DNA of 6,156 bases from Anaerolineales bacterium (GTDB lineage: Bacteria; Chloroflexota; Anaerolineae; Anaerolineales; UBA11858). Where the stretch lies: assembly GCA_015485245.1 (NCBI GenBank), contig WFTY01000332.1, positions 1-6,156 of the forward strand, written 5' to 3'. A program made the translations under genes and the position numbers. Numbering within the stretch: the stretch's first letter is position 1; each line of letters opens with the position of its first letter. Below are positions 1 to 6,156 of the stretch, one piece after another. The notes under the pieces were generated by a model. That model made no database searches, was not told the DNA's origin, and saw only the letters and a list, made by a program, of their open reading frames with translations.

Positions 1-2
1 AT

Positions 3-773
3 TCTGCATATACTCAACTATGGACAGAGCAGTTCGACGAGCAAAAGTTGTTGGCTTATGATCAGAAATTTTCCCGCCGATGGGAAAAGAACATAAAACA
101 TAGGGAACAGATTGCGTTTATTTCCAAATATTTGGAAAGCTGGATGTCGTGGTGTGATTGCCCGATTGGGTCGGGGCGCTTGATGAGAGAACTAAAATCA
201 GCGAGGATGGTTGGTTATGATATTAGTGATATTTTCCTCGAGCATAATCGCCGGTTTGGCGTTGAATGTTTCAAAGGGGATATCTTCGATTTCGGAGAGC
301 AGTTTCAAGGGACTTTTGACTTGGTGACGTCACTGCACTCGATTTTCGCTTTCAAGGATTACCAGGAAATACTTAAAGGATTTGTAACCAGTTTGAAGCA
401 AAGTGGTATTTTAATTGTTGATCTGACCAATAAAGAACATGCCACTCGTTGGGCACATGTGAAATCTCTGGTGTTGAAGGATCCAGCGGAGTATCCAGAT
501 GGAATGACGCGGGATGAAATTGTGCCTTTCTTTGACAAATTAGGTTGTGACGTCCTTGAAATTCAGGCACATGATTACTGGGATAACTATGGTTTCATTC
601 TGTGGCGTTTTTACTCTGGCAACTGGTTGACGCGCAGGCTAAAAAAATATTTTTGGATGGTGTTAAACTTTTTGTATTTCAAATTGAATCTTTTTGGCTT
701 TTTCCACCGATTGGAACAGGGAAAACCAGATTCGATGTTTACCAAGTATCTTGTTGCGGTGCAAAAACGTTAG
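3..773 (+). CDS. Class I SAM-dependent methyltransferase, 5'-truncated by the window edge
   Basis: The reading frame is open to the left edge, so the true start probably lies outside the window. TTG at 48 is the first start-like codon in frame, but the codons before it read as ordinary protein (YTQLWTEQFDEQK), so I do not take it as the start. Counting from 48, the Rossmann SAM-binding signature DCPIGSGR is at residues 37-44. The acidic end of strand 2 is in GYDIS (56-60), KGDIFDF is at 76-82, and the post-motif strand FDLVTSLHS is at 90-98. The C-terminal part has an aromatic, hydrophobic stretch at about 201-220 that could touch a membrane, and ends in KYLVAVQKR. It probably methylates a small molecule, lipid or glycan, but the substrate cannot be read from the sequence. 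Sampled GC is about 40%, against 60-70% in the downstream genes, which suggests a different origin. The fold call is firm and the role in the glycan pathway is only inferred from position. Confidence 0.8.
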   Translation, partial: SAYTQLWTEQFDEQKLLAYDQKFSRRWEKNIKHREQIAFISKYLESWMSWCDCPIGSGRLMRELKSARMVGYDISDIFLEHNRRFGVECFKGDIFDFGEQFQGTFDLVTSLHSIFAFKDYQEILKGFVTSLKQSGILIVDLTNKEHATRWAHVKSLVLKDPAEYPDGMTRDEIVPFFDKLGCDVLEIQAHDYWDNYGFILWRFYSGNWLTRRLKKYFWMVLNFLYFKLNLFGFFHRLEQGKPDSMFTKYLVAVQKR

Positions 774-800
774 CTTTGCAGTCGCAATCGCTATTTGCGA
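760..800 (+). other. Two small adjacent hairpins after the methyltransferase stop
   Basis: TGCAAA (760-765) can pair with TTTGCA (775-780) around a 9-base loop that contains the TAG stop. TCGCAA (782-787) can pair with TTGCGA (795-800) around a 7-base loop. Neither stem exceeds 6 bp and no T-run follows, so these are not convincing intrinsic terminators. They may be weak processing or attenuation structures, or chance. Confidence 0.25.
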
Positions 801-825
801 TACGCGTTATCAGGAGACTTGACAG

Positions 826-831
826 TAAGGA
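826..831 (+). promoter_or_regulatory. Ribosome binding site for neuB (TAAGGA)
   Basis: TAAGGA sits 6 bases before the TTG at 838. The TAA inside it is also an in-frame stop for the neuB frame, so translation cannot start further upstream. With no in-frame ATG until residue 57, past the family's first conserved block, this site fixes TTG 838 as the start. A second GGAG at 813-816 is too far away to be the main site. Confidence 0.65.
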
Positions 832-837
832 ACTGAA

Positions 838-1854
838 TTGAAGGATCAACAAACAGCAGTTTTCATCATCGCCGAGGTCGGCTCGGTACACGATGGCAGT
901 TTTGGCAACGCGCTGAAGTTGATTGAGGCCGCCGCGGCCTGCGGCGTGGACGCGGTCAAGTTCCAGACGCACATCCCCGAGGCCGAGACGCTGCCCGATG
1001 CCCCCATGCCGCCGTATTTCAAGGGCGAGCCGCGCTTTGCGTACTTCAAACGCACTGGTTTCACGCTCGAACAATGGAAAGAACTCAAAGCCCATTGCGA
1101 CGCTCGGGACGTGATGTTCCTCTCCTCCCCCTTCTCGGAAGAAGCGGTGGATTTGCTCGAAGAGGTGGGCATGGAACAATACAAAATCCCCTCCGGCGAG
1201 GTGACCAACATCCCCATGCTGGAGAAAATCGCCCGCCTGGGGAAGCCGGTCGTTCTCTCTTCAGGCATGAGTTCGTGGGAGGAACTCGACCGCGCCGTGG
1301 AAGTCATTCAGCGGCACGGCGCGCCGCTCACCGTGTTGCAATGCACCAGCGAGTATCCCTGCCCCTATGAAAAAGTTGGCATCAACGTGATGTTGGAGAT
1401 GAAGCGGCGGTACGGTGTGCCGGTGGGCCTCTCTGACCACACGCTGACCAACTACGCCGTTTTCGCTGCCGTCACGCTCGGCGCAGCGGTGATCGAAAAG
1501 CACTTCACCTTCAGCCGCCTGATGTACGGCAGCGACGCGCGTCACTCCCTTGAACCGGACGAAATGCGCGATCTGGTGCAGGGCGTGCGCGCCATCGAGA
1601 CCATGCTGGCCCATCCAGTGGAGAAGCGCGCCGAGCCATACCGCGAGATGAAAGAAATCTTCGAGAAGAGTATGGTCGCCGCGGTGGATATCCCTGCGGG
1701 AACGGTGCTCACCCGCGAGATGGTGGCCTTCAAGAAGCCGGGCACGGGCATCTCCGCGGCGCGGCTGGATGAGTTCGTCGGGCGCAAAGTCGCGCGTGCT
1801 ATCCCGTCTGGCACTCTGTTGGTAGAAGAAGATTTCTTGATTGAGAGTGAATGA
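838..1854 (+). CDS. neuB: NeuB-family nonulosonic acid synthase (N-acetylneuraminate or related)
   Basis: This cytoplasmic enzyme condenses phosphoenolpyruvate with a ManNAc-type six-carbon sugar to form a nine-carbon acid. The protein has 338 residues, near the usual 335-350. The TIM barrel (about 8-260) carries the family blocks: IAEVGSVHDG (11-20), DAVKFQ (38-43) with the expected substrate lysine K41, KIPSGE (116-121), LSSGM (140-144), CTSEYP (169-174), SDHT (199-202), EKHFT (220-224) and GSDARHSLEP (231-240). H201 and H222 are 21 residues apart, as are the two metal-binding histidines of Neisseria NeuB, and D233 matches its catalytic-site aspartate. The C-terminal antifreeze-like (SAF) domain covers about 278-336. 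It reads KKPGTG where Neisseria NeuB has KRPG, so the arginine there is lysine here. The start is TTG. The sequence alone does not separate sialic, legionaminic and related acids. The next gene, neuC, follows after 102 bases. Confidence 0.93.
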   Translation: MKDQQTAVFIIAEVGSVHDGSFGNALKLIEAAAACGVDAVKFQTHIPEAETLPDAPMPPYFKGEPRFAYFKRTGFTLEQWKELKAHCDARDVMFLSSPFSEEAVDLLEEVGMEQYKIPSGEVTNIPMLEKIARLGKPVVLSSGMSSWEELDRAVEVIQRHGAPLTVLQCTSEYPCPYEKVGINVMLEMKRRYGVPVGLSDHTLTNYAVFAAVTLGAAVIEKHFTFSRLMYGSDARHSLEPDEMRDLVQGVRAIETMLAHPVEKRAEPYREMKEIFEKSMVAAVDIPAGTVLTREMVAFKKPGTGISAARLDEFVGRKVARAIPSGTLLVEEDFLIESE

Positions 1855-1956
1855 CGTTGATGAAGTAAATCCGATCGTCAGTGGTCACGAAAAGGGGATC
1901 ATCTGCGCGAATCTGCCAGGTCTTTGCCATTTGTGGCCGGTTTTAGTGAGAAAAAT

Positions 1957-3111
1957 ATGCGTAAAATTTGTGTTGTGGTTGGCTCGCGGGCCAACTATTC
2001 CAGTATCAAGAGCGTGATGCGCGCCGTGAAGGCGCACCCCGATTTGCAGTTGCAGGTGATCGCCGGGGCCTCGGCGTTGCTCGATCGTTTCGGCGCGGTG
2101 GTGGAGACGGTGGAATCCGACGGCTTCGAGATCGACGCCCGCGTCCACATGATTATCGAGGGCGAGACGCCCACCACGATGGCGAAGTCCACCGGCCTGG
2201 GGCTGCTGGAACTCCCCACGGTGTTCGATAACCTCAAACCGGATGTGGTCGTCACTGTGGGCGACCGCTTCGAGACCATGGCGACGGCCATCGCCGCGGC
2301 GTATATGAACATCCCCCTGGCGCACACGATGGGCGGCGAGGTCTCCGGCACAATTGACGAAAACATCCGCCACGCCATCACCAAACTGGCGCACATCCAC
2401 TTCCCGGCCAATCAGAAGGCGGCGGAGCGCATCGTCCGCATGGGCGAAGACCCGGCCACGGTGCACGTCACCGGCTGCCCGCGCATTGACCTGGTGGCCG
2501 AAATCGCCGATGAGAACAACCGCCTGCCGGAGAAGGCCTGGCTGGAGTATGAAGGCGTCGGCGGGCAGATTAACCTGGATGAACCCTTTTTGCTGGTCTC
2601 CCAGCACCCGGTGACCACCGAGTACGGCGACGGCGAGCGACAGATCACTGAGACGTTGATGGCGCTGCACGAGTTGAAGATGCCCACCATCATGCTGTGG
2701 CCCAATGTGGACGCCGGTTCGGAGGACATCGCCCGCGGGATGCGGAAATTCCGCGAGCACTATGAGCATGATTACATTCGCTTCTACAAGAATTTCGCTG
2801 TGGAAACGTATGTGCGCTTGATGAAACGCTGCGCCTGTAAAATCGGCAATTCCAGCGCCGCCATCCGCGAGGGCGCGTTCCTTGGCGTCCCGGCGGTCAA
2901 CGTGGGCACGCGGCAGATTGGACGCCAGCGCGGCCCTAATGTGATTGACGTAGACTACGACCGCGAGCAGATTGTGGACGCCATCCGAAAACAACTGGCA
3001 CACGGCCCATACCCCTCCAGCCCGATCTACGGCGACGGCCACGCCGGCGAGCGCATTGCCGATATCTTGGCCACGGCGGAGATCAGTATTCACAAGCGGA
3101 TGATGTATTGA
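1957..3111 (+). CDS. neuC: NeuC-family hydrolysing nucleotide-GlcNAc 2-epimerase
   Basis: Enzymes of this family convert UDP-GlcNAc (or GDP-GlcNAc in legionaminic acid pathways) to free ManNAc plus the nucleotide, supplying NeuB. I chose ATG 1957, which gives 384 residues and begins MRKICVVVGSRANYS, the family's usual N-terminus. An in-frame TTG at 1924 would add 11 residues that do not look like the family. The ribosome binding site is weak (GTGAG at 1946-1950). GT-B-type epimerase signatures are GSRANY (9-14), GDRFE (102-106), GGEVSGTIDE (126-135), RHAITK (138-143), SQHP (215-218), NSS with a following E305 (298-305), and GTRQIGRQR (317-325). SGTIDE with RHAITKLAHIH looks closer to LegG- or GNE-type epimerases than to E. 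coli K1 NeuC, as I remember those sequences. The stop TGA overlaps an ATG by one base (TGATG, 3109-3113). Confidence 0.93.
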   Translation: MRKICVVVGSRANYSSIKSVMRAVKAHPDLQLQVIAGASALLDRFGAVVETVESDGFEIDARVHMIIEGETPTTMAKSTGLGLLELPTVFDNLKPDVVVTVGDRFETMATAIAAAYMNIPLAHTMGGEVSGTIDENIRHAITKLAHIHFPANQKAAERIVRMGEDPATVHVTGCPRIDLVAEIADENNRLPEKAWLEYEGVGGQINLDEPFLLVSQHPVTTEYGDGERQITETLMALHELKMPTIMLWPNVDAGSEDIARGMRKFREHYEHDYIRFYKNFAVETYVRLMKRCACKIGNSSAAIREGAFLGVPAVNVGTRQIGRQRGPNVIDVDYDREQIVDAIRKQLAHGPYPSSPIYGDGHAGERIADILATAEISIHKRMMY

Positions 3112-3113
3112 TG

Positions 3114-3180
3114 CAGGGAACAGGAATCAGGGAACAGGAAACTGCTTTCTTCCCCAATTCCCAATCCCTAATCCCTGCCC
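3114..3180. repeat. Paired heptanucleotide arrays forming an imperfect stem-loop
   Basis: Four 7-base units stand head to tail: CAGGGAA, CAGGAAT, CAGGGAA and CAGGAAA (3114-3141). After a short spacer come CCCAATT, CCCAATC, CCTAATC and CCTGCCC (3153-3180), also with period 7. The arms are largely complementary. CAGGGA at 3114-3119 pairs with TCCCTG at 3172-3177, GGGAA at 3130-3134 with TTCCC at 3158-3162, and GGAA at 3137-3140 with TTCC at 3150-3153, leaving a 9-base loop. The pattern resembles the short tandemly repeated heptamers known from cyanobacterial genomes, though similar elements may occur in other phyla. It fills the space between the neuC stop and the conserved neuA start, and it stays open in the neuA frame. 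It may affect neuC mRNA stability or neuA translation. No target-site duplication or transposase is visible. Confidence 0.75.
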
Positions 3181-3188
3181 TCCACCCC

Positions 3189-3881
3189 ATGAACATTCTC
3201 GGCCTCATCCCCGCACGCGGCGGCTCGAAAGCCATCCCGCACAAGAATATCGTCCCGTTGGCGGGCAAGCCCTTGCTGGCCTACACCTGCGAGGCGGCGC
3301 TTGCCAGCTGCTGCCTGACGCGCGTGGTGCTCAACACCGATGACCCCCGGATCGCCGAAGTGGGCCGCGCCTGCGGCGTGGAAGTCCCCTTCCTGCGCCC
3401 GGCGGAACTGGCCCAGGATGACACCCCCATTCTGCCAGTGATTCGGCACACACTGGCGTGGCTGGAGGAACACGACGGTTTCTCAGTCGATGTGGTCGTA
3501 CTCCTCCAGCCCACTTCCCCGCTGCGGCGCGCTGAACACATTGACGCCGCCGTGGGCCTGTTGCTGGAGAAGGATGCGGATACGGTCGTCTCGGTGGTGG
3601 AGGTGCCGCACCAGTTCAACCCGGTCTCGCTGATGCGTCTGGATGAGGATGGCTGGCTGAGACCATACCAGGAAGGGGCGATGATTCTGCGGCGGCAGGA
3701 CAAACCGCGTCTCTACGCCCGCAACGGCCCGGCTGTGCTGGTGGTTCGCCGCGGCACGCTGGAAGGGGGAGAACTCTACGGTGAGCGCACTCTGCCCTAT
3801 GAGATGGACGCTGCCTCCTCGCTCGACATTGATGCCCCGGACGATCTGGTCTTAGCGGAGTTCTGGCTTCAGCGAAGATAG
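3189..3881 (+). CDS. neuA: NeuA-family CMP-nonulosonic acid cytidylyltransferase
   Basis: This enzyme activates the nine-carbon acid with CTP to give the CMP-sugar donor and pyrophosphate. From ATG 3189 the protein has 230 residues, the length of a single-domain NeuA without the extra C-terminal domain found in some species. The nucleotide-binding loop IPARGGSKAIPHKN lies at 7-20, LNTDD at 48-52 and QPTSPLR at 107-113. RRQDKPRLYARNG (168-180) is the family's acid-sugar binding stretch. SLDIDAPDD (211-219) carries the metal-binding aspartates D213 and D215. The ATG at 3189 fits the family N-terminus but has no Shine-Dalgarno before it. The frame is also open back to ATG 3111, which overlaps the neuC stop as TGATG. 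Starting there would add 26 residues encoded by the heptamer repeat. I prefer 3189 on homology, but 3111 is possible. Confidence 0.92.
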   Translation: MNILGLIPARGGSKAIPHKNIVPLAGKPLLAYTCEAALASCCLTRVVLNTDDPRIAEVGRACGVEVPFLRPAELAQDDTPILPVIRHTLAWLEEHDGFSVDVVVLLQPTSPLRRAEHIDAAVGLLLEKDADTVVSVVEVPHQFNPVSLMRLDEDGWLRPYQEGAMILRRQDKPRLYARNGPAVLVVRRGTLEGGELYGERTLPYEMDAASSLDIDAPDDLVLAEFWLQRR

Positions 3882-3964
3882 ACCCCGGTTGTCTCTCGTT
3901 GAAGCCGTAGCGATATTTGTGTATCCACGCTGCGGTAGCAGTCGCCGCGTTATCTGTTCCGCGA

Positions 3965-3970
3965 TACAAT
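3965..3970 (+). promoter_or_regulatory. Probable -10 element (TACAAT) of a leaderless-type promoter
   Basis: TACAAT matches the TATAAT consensus at five of six positions and is an AT-rich island in GC-rich sequence. It ends 8 bases before the ATG at 3979, so transcription would begin at or within about two bases of the start codon. No Shine-Dalgarno lies between them (ACCCCGAC), which fits a leaderless mRNA. No good -35 hexamer is seen 16-18 bases upstream. Confidence 0.45.
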
Positions 3971-3978
3971 ACCCCGAC

Positions 3979-5310
3979 ATGAAGCACATTGATGTGGTTT
4001 ATTTCGTCGAGCACGTTGCCCGCGAGCTGGATATTGCCTGCGCGGTGCGACATCGTTTTCAACAGCGAACGGGTGGCACAATGGAAATCCTCGGCATTGG
4101 GGGAGACCTCGCCGCGGCGCTGAAGCGCTACCACCCGCGCGCGGTCGCTTTGCCTTTCTGCACGTCCATTGATGATTTTGGAGTGGCTGATGTTGTCCGC
4201 GCCTGGCCGGAGGCTCGCTATCTCAATCTCTCTTTCGAGCAGGTGCTGGGCAAGACACAAAAGCGCGCCAAAGCGCCGCGCGACCATTTCGCCCGCCATC
4301 GGGTGCTGCATCTCGCCTGGGGGGAGTTCTTTGCCCGTTTTCTGGAGGACGCCGGCGTGCCGCGGGAGCACATTGTCGTCAACGGCAATCCGACCTATGC
4401 GCTCTATCAACCCCCTTATCAAGCCTATTACGGCGATCCGCGACGGGAGCTGGCCCAGCGGTATGGCCTGGACCCGGAGAAACGCTGGGCATTCATCCCG
4501 GAAAACTACGGCTGGGCGTTTTTCAGCGACCGTCTGGTGCGCGACCGCATCCGTCGCGGCTTCGACCCGGACGACGCCTATCGTTATCGGGATTTCGCCC
4601 GTCGTTCTTTGAAGGAGGCCGCCCGCTGGTGGGTGGAAGCCACTGCCGTCCCCCAGGTTGAAGTCGTCGTCCGCCCGCGCCCGGCCATCCCGCGAGAACT
4701 ATTCGTTCGGACGATGGAAGAGAGTGTGGGTAATATCCCCGATATGCTGCATATCATCAAGGAGGGTTCGGTGCGCGAGTGGCTTTTCGCCAGCGATGTG
4801 GTCTTTTCTTCGTATAGCACCACGCTGCTGGAGGCCGCCATCACTCGAAAACCGCTGTACATGCTCGCACCGCACCCCTTCCCCGATTTCTTGTACGCCG
4901 AGTGGTACCCGCTGGCGGAGACCGTCGAGAGCGGTGATGCTTTTGTGGATGTATTGACCCGCCCGCGTCTGGAGAACAACTGGCAGCCGCTGGAGGCCTG
5001 GGTGAGGCGTAATATGATGAGCAACGGCGACGCCATCGCTAACCTGGCCGCTTTGCTCGCCAAAATGGTGGATGGCAGACAGGGTGCGCCCCCTCCCCTG
5101 GATGTGGCCGCTGCAATCCGGCAGACGCCCGTGCAGGAGGTCGCCTTCCGCGCGCGCAAAATGGGATGGGGGGCGCTCTACTGGGCAAGCAAGGCGGTGG
5201 GAGGGGAGTTATTCAAGAAACACTGGATGGCGCATGAGGATGACCGGCTGAGTCCGGTGGAAATTCAACGGCGCACCGCCCGCTGGGCCGAGATTCTGGG
5301 GGAGGGTTGA
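3979..5310 (+). CDS. GT-B-like surface carbohydrate biosynthesis protein, candidate glycosyltransferase
   Basis: I do not recognise a specific named enzyme. The start at ATG 3979 gives 443 residues. The frame stays open back to 3889, but the 30 added residues look like translated spacer, while 3979 begins with a typical first strand (MKHIDVVYFVEH) and has a -10-like box just upstream. VEHVARELD (10-18) resembles the N-terminus of proteins annotated as surface carbohydrate biosynthesis proteins, which look like CDP-glycerol glycerophosphotransferases and other GT-B enzymes. VVNGNPTYALY (133-143) matches their GNP block before the second Rossmann domain. VEVVVRPRP (227-235) and EWLFASDVVFSSYSTTLLEAA (267-287) are the strand and donor-site helix typical of the C-terminal GT-B domain. 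There is no signal peptide or transmembrane segment, so it is probably cytoplasmic or peripheral to the membrane. It directly follows neuA and precedes a GT2 gene by 4 bases, so it is the best candidate here for transferring the CMP-activated sugar. That role is inference. Confidence 0.75.
   Translation: MKHIDVVYFVEHVARELDIACAVRHRFQQRTGGTMEILGIGGDLAAALKRYHPRAVALPFCTSIDDFGVADVVRAWPEARYLNLSFEQVLGKTQKRAKAPRDHFARHRVLHLAWGEFFARFLEDAGVPREHIVVNGNPTYALYQPPYQAYYGDPRRELAQRYGLDPEKRWAFIPENYGWAFFSDRLVRDRIRRGFDPDDAYRYRDFARRSLKEAARWWVEATAVPQVEVVVRPRPAIPRELFVRTMEESVGNIPDMLHIIKEGSVREWLFASDVVFSSYSTTLLEAAITRKPLYMLAPHPFPDFLYAEWYPLAETVESGDAFVDVLTRPRLENNWQPLEAWVRRNMMSNGDAIANLAALLAKMVDGRQGAPPPLDVAAAIRQTPVQEVAFRARKMGWGALYWASKAVGGELFKKHWMAHEDDRLSPVEIQRRTARWAEILGEG
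5301..5305 (+). promoter_or_regulatory. Strong Shine-Dalgarno (GGAGG) for the GT2 gene
   Basis: GGAGG lies in the G-rich run 5298-5306, in the last codons of the preceding gene, 9 bases before ATG 5315. It is the strongest ribosome binding site in the window. With the 4-base gap between the genes it supports co-transcription and coupled translation of the two transferase genes. Confidence 0.7.
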
Positions 5311-5314
5311 ACGG

Positions 5315-6156
5315 ATGCCAAAGGTCAGCGTCATCATCCCCACTTACAACCGCGCCGCCTACCTGTTGGAGGCCCTCGAGAGCGTCTTCGCCCAGACGTT
5401 TGAAGACTACGAAATCATTGTGATAGACGATGGCTCAACCGATGACACTCGTCGGGTGGTTCAGCCGCTGGTGGATTCCGGAAAGATTCGCTATGTCTAT
5501 CAGGAAAACCAGGGCGAATCGGCGGCGCGCAACCACGGCATCCGCCTGGCCGAGGGGGAGTACCTGGCTTTTCTGGATTCGGACGACCTGATGCGACCAA
5601 CCAAATTAGAAAAACAGGTCGCTTACCTGGACGCTCACCCCGAGGCAGGGATGGTACATTCTTGCTTTGAGCGTTTCAACAATCAAGGGGAAGTGCTGGG
5701 CTATCGGGATACCACTCACCTGATGGGCTGGGTCTACCCGCGGATTCTGCTCGACTGGTCGGTGTTGATTCCGCCCTCCACGGTGGTAGTGCGGGCGGAG
5801 GTGATGCGCGTGGTCGGCGGCTTCCTGGTGGGGATGCGTTGGGGTCCCGATCTTGACCTGTGGCGGCGCATCACCCGCTGCTACCCGATTGGCGTGGTGC
5901 CCGAGGCCTTGACTCAGATGCGCTACCACAGCGGCAGCGTCTCTAGCGACAAGGTCTCCGCCATCGCCTCCTTTGAACACTATTTGCAGCGCGCCTTCGA
6001 CGACGACCCTGGCCTGGACGAACGCTTTCGACGACGGGCGTTTGCCCGCCTGTATGCCAACGCGGCGCACAACCTGCTGGCGACGGGCAACTGGGAGCAC
6101 ATGCCCCTGGCGCGTCAGTTGAGTGTGAAAGCCATCCGTCTGTGGCCGCGCCAGTG
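5315..6156 (+). CDS. Family 2 glycosyltransferase (GT-A fold), 3'-truncated by the window edge
   Basis: The frame runs from ATG 5315 to the end of the window without a stop, giving 280 codons of an incomplete gene. The N-terminus VSVIIPTYNRAAYLLEALES (4-23) is the classic GT2 opening. IIVIDDGSTDDT (34-45) binds the nucleotide-sugar, NQGESAARNHGI (65-76) is the second block, and FLDSDD (86-91) holds the metal-binding DxD. GGF (168-170) followed by GPDLDLW (177-183) is in the place of the usual ED-DLW block. The aspartate that normally acts as base is kept (D179), but the residue before it is proline instead of glutamate. PEALTQMRYHSGSVS (196-210) is also typical. No membrane segment is seen in the visible part. 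It probably transfers a sugar from a nucleotide donor to the growing surface glycan; donor and acceptor cannot be told. It forms an operon with the preceding gene. Confidence 0.92.
   Translation, partial: MPKVSVIIPTYNRAAYLLEALESVFAQTFEDYEIIVIDDGSTDDTRRVVQPLVDSGKIRYVYQENQGESAARNHGIRLAEGEYLAFLDSDDLMRPTKLEKQVAYLDAHPEAGMVHSCFERFNNQGEVLGYRDTTHLMGWVYPRILLDWSVLIPPSTVVVRAEVMRVVGGFLVGMRWGPDLDLWRRITRCYPIGVVPEALTQMRYHSGSVSSDKVSAIASFEHYLQRAFDDDPGLDERFRRRAFARLYANAAHNLLATGNWEHMPLARQLSVKAIRLWPRQ

Noticed and set aside
819..824. A perfect TTGACA, which could be a -35 box for neuB
   Set aside because: No -10-like hexamer lies 16-18 bases downstream. That position already falls inside the neuB coding sequence.
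1926..1944. GCCA-TTTG-TGGC hairpin followed by CGG and TTTT before neuC, as a terminator
   Set aside because: The stem has only 4 bp and the T-run is short and separated from it. A terminator 13 bases before the neuC start would also make little sense in this operon.
1885..3093. A 402-codon open frame on the - strand across neuC
   Set aside because: It is the antisense of a well-supported gene in GC-rich DNA. Its product is low in complexity and rich in His, Arg, Gly and Ala, with no recognisable motif.
3928..3948. A small hairpin (CTGC-GGTA-GCAG) after neuA, as a terminator
   Set aside because: The stem is about 4 bp with no following T-run, so it cannot be told from chance.
3889..3978. 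A 30-residue N-terminal extension of the GT-B-like protein
   Set aside because: The added residues show no family similarity or signal-peptide pattern, the upstream start has no ribosome binding site, and a -10-like box sits within the stretch.
3616..4422. A 268-codon open frame on the - strand over the neuA end and the GT-B-like gene
   Set aside because: It overlaps two supported genes, has no family motif, and is explained by codon bias in high-GC sequence.

Overview
The window is a 6.2 kb piece of a bacterial surface-glycan locus. All genes are on the + strand. Its core is a neuB-neuC-neuA set, which makes and CMP-activates a nonulosonic acid (sialic acid or a relative such as legionaminic acid). 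An AT-rich methyltransferase gene lies upstream and runs off the left edge. Two glycosyltransferase-type genes lie downstream, and the second runs off the right edge. The source is probably a GC-rich environmental bacterium. A Chloroflexota (Anaerolineae-like) origin is my tentative guess, from the roughly 60-70% GC of most genes, a probable leaderless promoter and heptanucleotide repeats. The sequence has no taxonomic marker, so the guess is weak.

Layout: 3-773, 5'-truncated SAM-dependent methyltransferase at about 40% GC. 774-837, short gap with two small hairpins and a ribosome binding site. 838-1854, NeuB-family synthase with a forced TTG start. 1855-1956, gap with nothing clear in it. 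1957-3111, NeuC-family nucleotide-GlcNAc 2-epimerase. 3114-3180, two facing heptanucleotide arrays that can fold on each other. 3189-3881, NeuA-family cytidylyltransferase. 3882-3978, gap holding a probable promoter. 3979-5310, GT-B-like surface carbohydrate protein. 5315-6156, family 2 glycosyltransferase, 3'-truncated. No intergenic stretch exceeds about 100 bases.

How the genes work together: NeuC releases a ManNAc-type sugar from a nucleotide-GlcNAc donor. NeuB condenses that sugar with phosphoenolpyruvate to give the nine-carbon acid, and NeuA joins the acid to CMP. The CMP-sugar would be used by a transferase at the membrane or cytoplasmic face. The GT-B-like protein is the best candidate in the window, and the GT2 enzyme probably adds another sugar to the same glycan. 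The methyltransferase could decorate the glycan, but its different base composition suggests a separate origin.

I see no mobile element, CRISPR array, RNA gene or wholly new system. The points most worth a second look are the heptamer hairpin that reads in frame into neuA, the leaderless-type promoter, the composition break, and the undefined transferase beside the nonulosonic acid genes.
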